Shown here piece by piece: positions 35,465 to 43,841 of a stretch of DNA of 64,000 nt. Made by a program: the position numbers and the translations under genes. Position 1 is the first letter of the stretch. Every line of letters begins with the position of its first letter. Source of the DNA: an uncultured Pseudomonadota bacterium (lineage in GTDB: Bacteria > Pseudomonadota > Gammaproteobacteria > Ga0077536); assembly GCA_903825645.1 (NCBI GenBank), contig CAIKBL010000051.1:248001-312000 (forward strand), in the 5' to 3' direction. The notes beneath the pieces were generated by a model that searched no databases, was not told the DNA's origin, and was given only the letters and a program-made list of their open reading frames with translations.

Positions 35465-37263
35465 GGCGTCCAGTAGCCGGCAATGTAGCGCTCTGCACGC
35501 TTGAAACGCGCCAGCTAAATAGTCCTAGGTGCCACCCACGTACCTTTTTCGCCGTCCTGCTCTTGACCGTGATGGCGGCTACGAATGCCGTCCAGGTCGA
35601 CGTTTCAATTAATCCGGATCCGCCTATAGCCGGTGAATCATTCCGGATAGCGTTCGAGGCTAAAGGCGAAATCGACAAGGATCCAGATTTTTCGCCGCTG
35701 CGCGAGAGGTTTCAGATTCTGAGTCAAAATCGGCAGACCGCCATTCAGTGGATGAATGGCAAACTCACACGAGCCACAACCTTTGTGCTCGAAGTCTTAC
35801 CCATTCCCGGGGCTGAACTCGAAATTCCAGCGATTTCCTTCGGCGACACCGCATCTCTGCCTACTCCAGTTCCAGCGGGGAAGAAGTCACCTCAGGAAAG
35901 TGAAGACGATGGTCTCATCCTTGAAGTAGAGGCCGAACCTAAAAATCCTTATGTTCAGCAGAAGGTCACCTACACCATCCGCTTGTGGCGACGCTACGAA
36001 CTCAGTAATGCCTCACTCTCAGAACCCAAATTGGCCAGCGATGGTATGGTCAAATCCCTCGGCGCAGATCGCCAATTTGAAGCGAGCCGTGGCGGCAAAC
36101 GATATGCTGTAGTCGAACGAAAGTTTGCCATATTTCCACAAACCAGCGGCAAAACAGTTATTCAACCCGTGACGGTTACTGGCCAAATATTAGAGCGGCA
36201 GTCTGCGCTTTTCGAAATGTTCGACCGTAATGTAAAGACACGGAGAATCAACTCATCCGAAATCTCTCTCAAAGTCAGACCGATTCCGTCGGCGTTTCCA
36301 CCTCATACGGCATGGTTGCCCGCAACCGCCGTTAGGCTGTCCGAAACCTGGGGACCCGCCGGGTTACACGCGCAACCTGGCGATCCAATTACCCAGACGG
36401 TGAGACTCAGCGTTTCCGGGTTAACGAGCGGGCAACTTCCCCAAATTCTTGACACGGCGGGTGAGAAAAAACTCCGCATTTATCCAGACCAGCCCCAACT
36501 ACAAGACGATAAGACTGACTCGGATGTTCGTTCCTATCGCCAGGAAAAAAGAGCCCTGATTGGCTCGGTTGAAGGTGATGTTCAGATCGCGGCGATCGAT
36601 ATGCCATGGTGGAATCTGACAACGGATTCATTGGAGCACGCCCAGCTACCCGCGCATGTGCTGCACATAGAAGCGCCACCTAGTCACGGGCAAACGGGAA
36701 GCGCTCCTCAGCAAGCGCTCGACGTCCAGCCGTCAGCCAAAGCGCTAGAAGAGAAAACGATCGCACCTATCGAACTGGCACCCGCAGGAGAGTCGACCAT
36801 CAGAAATTGGCGAACATGGCCGGGTTGGTTATTTGTTTCTATTTTCTGTGCGATCGGCTGGCTAAGCTCCATTCTATGGATTACGCGCCGCACCACTAAA
36901 CCTGCTCGCGATAACCGTATAGTGAACTCAAATCAACGCCCCAAGACCGAGCAGGCGTTATCTGCGGACGTGCTGCGTGCCTGTCAGCAAAGTGATCCTC
37001 GTGTCCTCCGAGATACCCTGCTGGCTTGGGCAAAGCTGGCGTGGTCTGAAGATCCGCCACGGACCTTGGGCGCCTTGGCTCACCGTACGAATGGCTCACT
37101 AAACGTAGAGATAAGCGATCTCGAAACCGCCTTATACAGCCACCGGGAGTCGCACTGGAACGGACTAAAGCTAGCAGACGCCTTTAGTTCGTTTTCAGCA
37201 CGACCAAAGATTGGATCCCTAACGAGCGGCAGCTTGCCGAAGATCTTTAGCGTTAGCGGATAA
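35458..37263 (+). CDS. batD: BatD-like membrane protein
   Basis: The 601-residue BatD family protein has a signal or anchor segment near residues 25-45 (TFFAVLLLTVMAATNAVQVDV) and periplasmic Ig-like domains with the family-typical NPDPPIAGESFRIAFEAKG and EPKNPYVQQKVTYTIRLWRR. A late membrane helix (PGWLFVSIFCAIGWLSSILW, about 447-467) is followed by a cytoplasmic tail. It overlaps the BatB-like gene by 7 bases and closes the operon. It is thought to cooperate with the VWA proteins at the envelope. No enzymatic motif is visible. Confidence 0.88.
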   Translation: MVRRPVAGNVALCTLETRQLNSPRCHPRTFFAVLLLTVMAATNAVQVDVSINPDPPIAGESFRIAFEAKGEIDKDPDFSPLRERFQILSQNRQTAIQWMNGKLTRATTFVLEVLPIPGAELEIPAISFGDTASLPTPVPAGKKSPQESEDDGLILEVEAEPKNPYVQQKVTYTIRLWRRYELSNASLSEPKLASDGMVKSLGADRQFEASRGGKRYAVVERKFAIFPQTSGKTVIQPVTVTGQILERQSALFEMFDRNVKTRRINSSEISLKVRPIPSAFPPHTAWLPATAVRLSETWGPAGLHAQPGDPITQTVRLSVSGLTSGQLPQILDTAGEKKLRIYPDQPQLQDDKTDSDVRSYRQEKRALIGSVEGDVQIAAIDMPWWNLTTDSLEHAQLPAHVLHIEAPPSHGQTGSAPQQALDVQPSAKALEEKTIAPIELAPAGESTIRNWRTWPGWLFVSIFCAIGWLSSILWITRRTTKPARDNRIVNSNQRPKTEQALSADVLRACQQSDPRVLRDTLLAWAKLAWSEDPPRTLGALAHRTNGSLNVEISDLETALYSHRESHWNGLKLADAFSSFSARPKIGSLTSGSLPKIFSVSG

Positions 37264-37397
37264 AAAATTCACATTTTGCTCACTCGCGCACTAAACGGGA
37301 ATATCTCCTTGCATCTGCCGGAATAGCGGTTCTACACTCCGATCGCGCCCACAAATTTTCCAAAAAAATCAAGCCCGCGGCGCGCTGGAGGTTCGAT

Positions 37398-39602
37398 TTG
37401 TCACTGGCAGTTGCTTCGGTTCTGGCCGTCGACGATAACGCGACGATTCGTCGCGCTATCGCTATGCGCCTAACTTCAAACGGATATAGAGTCAGCACTG
37501 CAGAAGATGGTCTCCAGGCCCTCGCAGCCCTGGACGTTGATATCTTTGATCTCATGCTACTGGATCTGCAGATGCCAGGAATGCGAGGGGACGAAGTACT
37601 TAAAAGAGTCCGGCATCGATTTTCAGACACCGAATTGCCGATCATCATGCTCGCGGCAAGTGACGACAAGAACGACATTTCAAGAGCATTACAACTTGGC
37701 GCCAATGATTACGTGATCAAGCCAGGCGACTTGCCGATCCTCCTTGCCCGAATCAAGACGCAGTTGTCGCTGAAAAAAGTATCGGCGCGCGTGCAAGAAC
37801 AAGCCCTCAGACTCAATCACAGCAACATAATTGAATTTTCTGCGAACACGGGACCGTCAATAAACGGGTTGCAACCGGATGCCCTAGACGCGGGCTTCAA
37901 TGTCGGTATCAACCGACGCTACGGTCTGCTGTATGACAATACACCCATGACCTGCTTCACGCTCAACCGGGATTTTGAAGTCATCTTTGCAAATCGGTTT
38001 GGTGCCCAGGCTTTGGGTTATAGCCAAACTGACCTTCGCGCAGAGTCAGGCATAGGTTTCTATCCCGAATCAGACCAAGCCACTGCAATGGAATACCTGC
38101 AAGGCGTTCTTGATCAACCCGGAAAAATTCATCGATGGGAAATCAGGCGCCGAAAGAAAGACGGCAGCACCATATGGATGCGGGAAACTGCCCGATTATT
38201 GGGTGAAGGGTCAGAAGCGCTCATCTTAATGACCTGTGAAGATATCGATGACGCCTACAAACTTTCGAAAAAACTGGCCCACTTCGTCTCACATGACGAA
38301 CTGACCGGCTTAGCAAATCGTAAAGTGCTAGAAGATAGACTCACTCGGGTGATCGAAAGCGCTCATTCGGAGCAGAGCCAACATACGCTAGCCATACTGG
38401 ACATCGATCAATTTAAAATCATAAACGATACCAGTGGCCACATAGCGGGTGATGAATTATTGAAACAAGCAGCCCGACTCCTCAACGGATTGGTGCGTAA
38501 ACGAGATACCCTCTCTCGGATCGGCGGAGACGAATTCGGAATCCTATTTGAGGACTGTACGCTCGAGCAGTCCAGTCAAACGATCGAAGCGGCGAGGGAG
38601 ACGCTCTCTAACTTGAAATTCGAGTGGAATGGAACCGCACATCGGATATCTGCCAGCGTCGGGCTTGTACGGATCGACCGCCAATGTGAAAGTTCGGCCG
38701 CAGCTTTAAGCATGGCTGACACCGCCTGCTATGCGGCGAAAGACGCTGGAAGGAACAGAACACATATTTACGCAATGGATGATGCAGGCCTTGTCGATCG
38801 GCACGGCCAAATGCGCTGGGCCACGCGCATCAATGACGCGCTTCGGGACGATCGATTCGAACTATGTTTGCAGCCCATTATCCCTGTTGATCTTGACGTA
38901 AATCAGGGCGAGCATTTCGAAATTTTGATTCGTATGCGTGACGAACGCGGTGATCTGGTCTTGCCAGGGGAATTTCTTCCAGCTGCCGAGCGATACGATC
39001 TCGCCGCTAAAATTGATCGATGGGTGATCCGCAATACACTCGATTGGTTGAGGGGAAATCCGAATATTCTCTCCCGCGTGCATCTGTGCTCGATTAATCT
39101 TTCAGGCAGATCGTTTGGCGACAGCGGGATGCTCAAATTCATTCTCGATTCGTTTGATAATGACGAGGACGAAATAGCCAGAAAAATTTGTTTTGAGGTG
39201 ACGGAAACTGCCGCAATATCGGACATCGTCCACGCCTCCAATTTTATTGAAACGCTTAAGGCCCGCGGCTGTTATTTCGCGCTGGACGATTTTGGTAGCG
39301 GGTTTTCGTCTTTTGCCTACCTCAAAAATCTGCCCGTCGATTTCGTGAAAATCGATGGGAGTTTTGTCCGCGGAATGGCCCGCGACTCAATCGACATGGC
39401 CATGGTGCGCTCGATCAACGAGATAGGTCATGTGCTAGGCAAAAAGACAACTGCGGAATTCGTTGAAAACCAAGACATCCTCTCCGCGCTTCGTACGCTT
39501 GGAGTTGATTATGCACAAGGTTATGAGATCGGACGACCAAGACCGATTTCCGACTTTTTTGCGCCAGCGGTTTGCGCGGTCCAGCAAGCGGGTAATCGCT
39601 GA
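37398..39602 (+). CDS. REC-PAS-GGDEF-EAL cyclic-di-GMP signalling protein
   Basis: The 734-residue protein begins at a TTG (37398) with GGAGG seven bases upstream. A receiver domain (about 5-125) has phosphoacceptor Asp56 in LLDLQMPG and Lys in YVIKPGD. The usual Thr/Ser switch residue is Ala (IIMLAASDD). A PAS domain (about 175-290) is followed by a GGDEF domain with an intact RIGGDEFG motif and DELTGLANRK. The EAL domain has FEILIR in place of EAL but keeps ExL, plus ALDDFGSGFSSFAYLK. Both synthesis and hydrolysis of cyclic-di-GMP are therefore possible. No histidine kinase gene is adjacent. It converges with the PP2C gene 245 bases downstream. Confidence 0.92.
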   Translation: MSLAVASVLAVDDNATIRRAIAMRLTSNGYRVSTAEDGLQALAALDVDIFDLMLLDLQMPGMRGDEVLKRVRHRFSDTELPIIMLAASDDKNDISRALQLGANDYVIKPGDLPILLARIKTQLSLKKVSARVQEQALRLNHSNIIEFSANTGPSINGLQPDALDAGFNVGINRRYGLLYDNTPMTCFTLNRDFEVIFANRFGAQALGYSQTDLRAESGIGFYPESDQATAMEYLQGVLDQPGKIHRWEIRRRKKDGSTIWMRETARLLGEGSEALILMTCEDIDDAYKLSKKLAHFVSHDELTGLANRKVLEDRLTRVIESAHSEQSQHTLAILDIDQFKIINDTSGHIAGDELLKQAARLLNGLVRKRDTLSRIGGDEFGILFEDCTLEQSSQTIEAARETLSNLKFEWNGTAHRISASVGLVRIDRQCESSAAALSMADTACYAAKDAGRNRTHIYAMDDAGLVDRHGQMRWATRINDALRDDRFELCLQPIIPVDLDVNQGEHFEILIRMRDERGDLVLPGEFLPAAERYDLAAKIDRWVIRNTLDWLRGNPNILSRVHLCSINLSGRSFGDSGMLKFILDSFDNDEDEIARKICFEVTETAAISDIVHASNFIETLKARGCYFALDDFGSGFSSFAYLKNLPVDFVKIDGSFVRGMARDSIDMAMVRSINEIGHVLGKKTTAEFVENQDILSALRTLGVDYAQGYEIGRPRPISDFFAPAVCAVQQAGNR

Positions 39603-39655
39603 CGCATTCTGGTCATCGGCAAAGCCGTAGGCTCAACGTTCCTGGGTGCTCCGGG

Positions 39656-39672
39656 CAGAATCAATGATTCTG
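39656..39672. repeat. Perfect 8-bp inverted repeat around one base, with extra half-site
   Basis: CAGAATCA-A-TGATTCTG is a perfect palindrome with a one-base centre, in the 245-base gap between two converging genes. The half-site with one more base (CAGAATCAA) occurs again at 39692-39700, 36 bases after the first. There is no T-run after it, so it is not a classical terminator. It could be a protein-binding site or chance. Confidence 0.4.
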
Positions 39673-39847
39673 TTATGCGACTGCCGTGACTCAGAATCAA
39701 CTTGCCCGGCGAGTTGGGCAGCAATATTTTCAGCGACCACTGTACCGTATGTTGAGCAGCTGCGGGTGCCCACACAGACGAGATGACACGGCTGCAAAGT
39801 CATTGCGGCGCTCGGGAGGTTCAGGGGTATTGTCGAGCCTGTTGGTG

Positions 39848-41323
39848 TTAGCTCTCTAGGCTCGACCGTGTCGGTTGGTGGCATAGTGCCAAGCAGGTAA
39901 TGTCATCGGATTGCGCGACACGCTCCGTGAAGACGTCCAGTGCAGCGAGCAGCCGCTGTATGCATTGCGCAGGCGCCTCGTAGGCTATTCCTTCGAGCGC
40001 CGACTTTACCCGGGCTGAGCCAAATTCTTCGAAATCGGGGTTCAAGGCTTCGGTGACGCCATCCGAAATAAACAACACAGTGTCTCCTGCCTGTAATTCA
40101 ATCTCTGCCGACTTGTAAGATTGCCCGCTACGCACACCGAGTGCGCAACCCTTAGGCGCGTCCAGCCACTGCGCGGGCCCAAGGTTCGGTAGCAGTAGAG
40201 GCTGCACATGTCCGGCATTCACGAAGATCAGTCGTCCGCTCGCCGGTTGATAATGGCCATAGACCGCGGTAACGAACAACATGTCCGTGTTGCCCTCGTG
40301 TAGCAGGTTGTTGACGTCGACCATCAGAATCGCCGGGTCTTGCGTTGCCACAACCCGGTTAAACTGTAACGTCGTCGCGAATATCGTGCTTTTTGCAGAC
40401 ATGGCAAATAGCCCTGCGGGAATGCCTTTCCCGCAAACATCGGCGACGACCAAGCATGCCGCACCGTCCTGAACATGAAAGTGGTCATAGAAGTCGCCAC
40501 CAACGTCCTGCGCGGGCCGCATCAATCCCTGCACCGCGTAGCCGTCCGTCGTTGGCCATGGGGCGGGCAAGAGTGACTGTTGGAGTTGCGCCGCGATGCG
40601 AATTTCGCGCTGCAGGCGAGCCAATGAGAGTGATTCGTGGTACTGCGCGATGAAACCCTCGGTGCGATCACGATGTACGATGGCGCCACCAATGACGCTG
40701 AGCGCTATCACGGTCAAAATACCCGAAAATCCCATGAATTCTTCAATGAAATTCTGTGGCTCGGTCGTCTTAACCGCTGCGAGAGTGACAAAGGTGACCA
40801 TCACCACGATGCCGGACAAGAATGCAAAAAGATTCACCGCAGCGCGTACACGCCAGTGAAGAATGTACACAAAATTGACTGTCATCAGCAGCGCGCTCAG
40901 GCGCAGGAAATTACCGCGATCGATCATGGTCACGGCAGCCAAAATCATTAGTGCGGAGATGAAACTGATGAGGTGCAGCGCGAGAAGACTTCCTGCCAGC
41001 GGGCTGCCTCCGGAGACGCGCGGAGATCTCAGCGCGAGGGCCGGCAGCGCACTCAAGACGAGGAGGACGTGACTTGCGCCGGCGAATACGTAGAGTAGCT
41101 GAACATTACTGGGCAGCGCGCTCCTTGTTTCGAATCGGTGTATGTCGATAAACAGCAGAAACGGGAACAGAACAAGTGCTACCAACGCAATGTAGGGTGC
41201 CACCGATTCATTTGCGCGTTCTCCTCGTACCAAGAGCACACGCCGCTCCTCTACGTCCCATCTTGCCAACTGGCGAGACTCATTAAGCCAGTCCGGAACA
41301 AAGCGGCCGAGTATCTTCAGCAC
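39848..41323 (-). CDS. Membrane-anchored SpoIIE/RsbU-type PP2C phosphatase
   Basis: The 491-residue protein has a cytoplasmic start (about 1-40) and six hydrophobic segments (about 44-225), then a short coiled linker (HESLSLARLQREIRIAAQLQ) and a PP2C domain of the SpoIIE class. The metal-binding motifs are intact: RPAQDVGGDFYDHF near 275, VVADVCGKGIPAGLFAM, VNAGHVQPLLL, GDTVLFISDGVTEALNPDFEEFG and SDDITCLAL. Such phosphatases dephosphorylate STAS anti-anti-sigma proteins. It starts at a GTG 13 bases after the permease-ATPase gene, so it belongs to the same operon as the STAS gene, its likely substrate. The membrane domain resembles no sensor family I can name. Confidence 0.9.
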   Translation of the reverse strand: MLKILGRFVPDWLNESRQLARWDVEERRVLLVRGERANESVAPYIALVALVLFPFLLFIDIHRFETRSALPSNVQLLYVFAGASHVLLVLSALPALALRSPRVSGGSPLAGSLLALHLISFISALMILAAVTMIDRGNFLRLSALLMTVNFVYILHWRVRAAVNLFAFLSGIVVMVTFVTLAAVKTTEPQNFIEEFMGFSGILTVIALSVIGGAIVHRDRTEGFIAQYHESLSLARLQREIRIAAQLQQSLLPAPWPTTDGYAVQGLMRPAQDVGGDFYDHFHVQDGAACLVVADVCGKGIPAGLFAMSAKSTIFATTLQFNRVVATQDPAILMVDVNNLLHEGNTDMLFVTAVYGHYQPASGRLIFVNAGHVQPLLLPNLGPAQWLDAPKGCALGVRSGQSYKSAEIELQAGDTVLFISDGVTEALNPDFEEFGSARVKSALEGIAYEAPAQCIQRLLAALDVFTERVAQSDDITCLALCHQPTRSSLES

Positions 41324-41336
41324 TGGCGTCGCGGCA

Positions 41337-43043
41337 TCAGTTTTCCAGACGAAGAAGCACGTGACAGCGCTCCCCCACCGTCTTGATGCGCACCCGATCA
41401 GCGCGTTGGCTCAAGATCCAGCCGGCGAGCTTAGCGAGACCTGTGGGGTCGTGGAGTAGCGTTTCTCGGTCGGGACGTGTTTTGACCAGTTCTATCGCTG
41501 GCCCTTGATAAGAGACATCAATGTCCAGATTGTATTCGTCGAAAGCGACGTCGACGGTGATCTTCCCGACTGCCAGAACCGTGGTGATAGATTCCATCGC
41601 ATGATGCAGCGACTCAGTCGCGGTCGCGATGGTCTCTTTTCGAGCCGCCACCGATTCACCAAAACTCAACAATCCGTCCCGAATCATGGCGTAGTTGTCT
41701 GCCTCCGCAACCAGCACCAGTTGCGTACGCCGTGTGTTACCGATCTGCATAAGGTAATTCAGCACAAGCGCGACAACAGCGCTGAACGAGACGGGCGAGT
41801 TCAGGATAGGTTTCAGTAAAGGCGGGGCGTTCGCATACAGGTCAGGCAGCAGGCCAGCGCTGAGCCCGAATGCTAGGGCGCAGCCAGCCATGAGGATTCG
41901 GCGCGTGTCCAACAGTCTTGACGTCAGTAACTGAATGCCAGCCAACATCATAAAGCAGCAGCAGTAAATAACCGCGGCTCCCATGGTCGAGGCTGGAAGT
42001 GCCGTAATTATCGCGGACAGTTTTGGCATGAACGAGCAGAGCATCATCAGAAAACCGAAACTGTAGGCGATGGTGCGGCTAGTAGCGCCACTGGCAACAG
42101 CCAGCCCGACATTGCTAGAGGAGCTGTTGTGGCTCACTGTGCCGAGTAGGCCAGCCATAACATTGATGACACCGAGCGCGGTGGCACCGCGACTCACAGA
42201 TGCCATGTCCGTGCGCTTCCAGTCCGTGTCGTTGATCTTCTGGCACATGGTCAGATCGCCGACATTCTTGAGTGACACCGCTAGGCACGCGACCATGAAG
42301 GGCAAAAGTAAAGACCACTCAAATGCGTAGCTGCTGACGGTTCGATGGGGCAGGTTAAACCAAGGCTCGTTCGCGACCTGATGAAAAGCAGTCGGCGGTA
42401 TAGCCCGCAGCGCGAAGGCAGTAGCAAGGCCGGCGATAATACCGATGAGTATCGGGAACAGCTTGATCACACCACGGCCCCAGACGGTACAGGCCATCAT
42501 GGCAGATAGGCTGATGATCCCGACGGCTATATTGCTCGCCTGATCGGCACCCGATGTCAGCGTACTCGGTTCAGCCAACAGTCTGTTAAATCCAACCGGA
42601 AGCACCGTAATGCCCACCATGGTCATAACAACCCCGATCACCTCGGGCGGGAACAAGGGCCTGAGACGTGGCAGCAGGCGCGCCAGTGTGATTTCCATGG
42701 CGCCAGCGACCGCCGTCATACCGAACAGCGTGGGTAGACCGTACCCGCCCCCAGCAAGGAGGCTGGTAGAAAAGAAGGCTGGCGACCCGATGGGCGGGCA
42801 CAGGAAGCCAGAGCCTAAGAATCCACGTCGGTTCGCTTGCAGTATGGCACCCAGCCCAGTCACCACCATCCCCATCCGCAGTATGTTTTGCATGTCCCCC
42901 TCCAACGGCGAAAATGCCGCCAACGAGGTGGCCATCATCACCCAGCCTGCCGCAGCCGTCAGCACCTGTTGAAATCCCAATATGGCGAGCGTCGCAAGTG
43001 GCGGCGTATCGTCAACGCCATAGGTCAACGTCGTGGGTTTCAT
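41337..43043 (-). CDS. NCS2-type permease fused to a GHKL/anti-sigma-like ATPase domain
   Basis: The 568-residue protein starts at the ATG 4 bases after the STAS stop. Residues about 15-435 are an NCS2/SLC23 nucleobase-permease fold with many hydrophobic segments. The helix-8 region reads SLKNVGDLTM (256-265), where xanthine/uracil permeases usually have a Glu that binds substrate; Lys259 seems to stand in its place. The helix-10 signature is kept only in part (Ser310-Asn311-Val-Gly313). Residues about 440-568 resemble RsbW-like ATPase domains (ESLHHAMESI in the N-box position, GLAKLAGWILSQRADRVRI and a final GERCHVLLRLE) but lack a clear N-box Asn and DxGxG. It may be a sensor more than a transporter. 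Both domain calls are by eye. Confidence 0.8.
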   Translation of the reverse strand: MKPTTLTYGVDDTPPLATLAILGFQQVLTAAAGWVMMATSLAAFSPLEGDMQNILRMGMVVTGLGAILQANRRGFLGSGFLCPPIGSPAFFSTSLLAGGGYGLPTLFGMTAVAGAMEITLARLLPRLRPLFPPEVIGVVMTMVGITVLPVGFNRLLAEPSTLTSGADQASNIAVGIISLSAMMACTVWGRGVIKLFPILIGIIAGLATAFALRAIPPTAFHQVANEPWFNLPHRTVSSYAFEWSLLLPFMVACLAVSLKNVGDLTMCQKINDTDWKRTDMASVSRGATALGVINVMAGLLGTVSHNSSSSNVGLAVASGATSRTIAYSFGFLMMLCSFMPKLSAIITALPASTMGAAVIYCCCFMMLAGIQLLTSRLLDTRRILMAGCALAFGLSAGLLPDLYANAPPLLKPILNSPVSFSAVVALVLNYLMQIGNTRRTQLVLVAEADNYAMIRDGLLSFGESVAARKETIATATESLHHAMESITTVLAVGKITVDVAFDEYNLDIDVSYQGPAIELVKTRPDRETLLHDPTGLAKLAGWILSQRADRVRIKTVGERCHVLLRLEN

Positions 43044-43047
43044 GTCG

Positions 43048-43329
43048 TTATCCGAGATGCACGATATCGTCAAACCCGACAGTCAGAATCACTTCGCGGA
43101 TGGCGGATCTGGCACCCGTCAACTGCAAGGTTCCACCTTTTTTTTCCGTGAGTTTGGCCGCCACCAGCAGAACCCGGAGCCCCGCGCTGCTGAGGAACTC
43201 AATCCCGGAAAAATCCAGTTCCAGAGACTGCGCGTCCCCCCCCAGCAGGCGCCGCATTTCCATTTCATGCTGTGTGGCAGTAGAAGCGTCAAACCGGCCG
43301 ATAGGCTGGTACTTTGCGACGAGAGTCAT
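43048..43329 (-). CDS. STAS-domain anti-sigma factor antagonist-like protein
   Basis: The 93-residue single-domain STAS protein begins MTLVAKYQPIGRFDASTATQ (ATG 43329). A GTG at 43356 would add nine residues. The core LELDFSGIEFLSSAGLRVLL carries the phosphorylatable serine position (Ser48 by alignment to the D-S-S-G motif; the preceding Asp is Ser). In partner-switching systems such a protein is phosphorylated by a RsbW-like kinase and dephosphorylated by a SpoIIE-type phosphatase. Here a degenerate kinase-like domain and the phosphatase follow in the same operon, 4 and about 1,720 bases on. No sigma factor gene is nearby. Confidence 0.87.
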   Translation of the reverse strand: MTLVAKYQPIGRFDASTATQHEMEMRRLLGGDAQSLELDFSGIEFLSSAGLRVLLVAAKLTEKKGGTLQLTGARSAIREVILTVGFDDIVHLG

Positions 43330-43841
43330 AGGTATTTCGCTTGCGGGGGGTACCACCTATTAGACACTATTTATGTCGAAACGGGTGAGAACGTTCATCT
43401 CCCCAGAATTTCGACCGTGGTTGGCCGCGGAGTTTGGGGATGTTTTGAGCGCGCGTGGCTGCGGGCCATGACGTCTTTCGTGATTACGCGAAAAACGCCA
43501 ACAGATATACCATGCCTTACGGCAACACCGCGCCTGTCAAGATGGCGATGCTGCGCTGCAATCAGCAGTCAACGATCATAGGTTAAAACGGTCGTCGATT
43601 TCGCCCAAATTCAAGGTTTGGCGGTGCAATCGGGACTGTCCCGTACTGTGCTTGCCGGGTAGCTCCCGCGGCAAGGCAACGGACCGTCCATTTCTCGCCA
43701 AAACCAAGATAAGAGACGCCGTGGACTATTCGATGCTCCGAGGAACCGATCTACTTCCGCGCGTCCGTCCGAAAGCTCGTCTATGTCTTGAATCGACACA
43801 AGCGACGCGGCAAACCGGTATTACTTCACCAACACTTGTCG
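43330..43841. other. Non-coding stretch with inverted repeats between STAS operon and mlaC
   Basis: About 510 bases without a convincing gene. Both flanking genes are on minus, so it must hold the promoter of the STAS operon (towards 43330) and the end of the mlaC transcript (towards 43841). Two inverted repeats occur: CGGGAC-T-GTCCCG at 43631-43643 and a 7-bp stem at 43651-43675. Short frames exist on both strands (for example 62 codons at 43611-43799 minus and 32 codons from 43373 plus), but none has a ribosome site with a recognisable product. Confidence 0.4.
43651..43675. repeat. Hairpin-forming inverted repeat downstream of mlaC
   Basis: CTTGCCG (43651-43657) pairs perfectly with CGGCAAG (43669-43675), and the inner GGG/CCC can extend the stem with a small bulge. 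A second palindrome lies 8 bases away (43631-43643). It is about 170 bases past the mlaC stop and has no T-run, so it may be a processing or attenuating hairpin, not a strong intrinsic terminator. Confidence 0.4.

Noticed and set aside
39633-39884. 83-codon minus-strand frame overlapping the end of the PP2C gene
   Set aside because: Could be a small downstream gene, but there is no ribosome site at the start, no recognisable motif and it spans the palindromes.
43611-43799. 62-codon minus-strand frame in the non-coding gap before mlaC
   Set aside because: No ribosome site and no motif; it crosses the inverted repeats.
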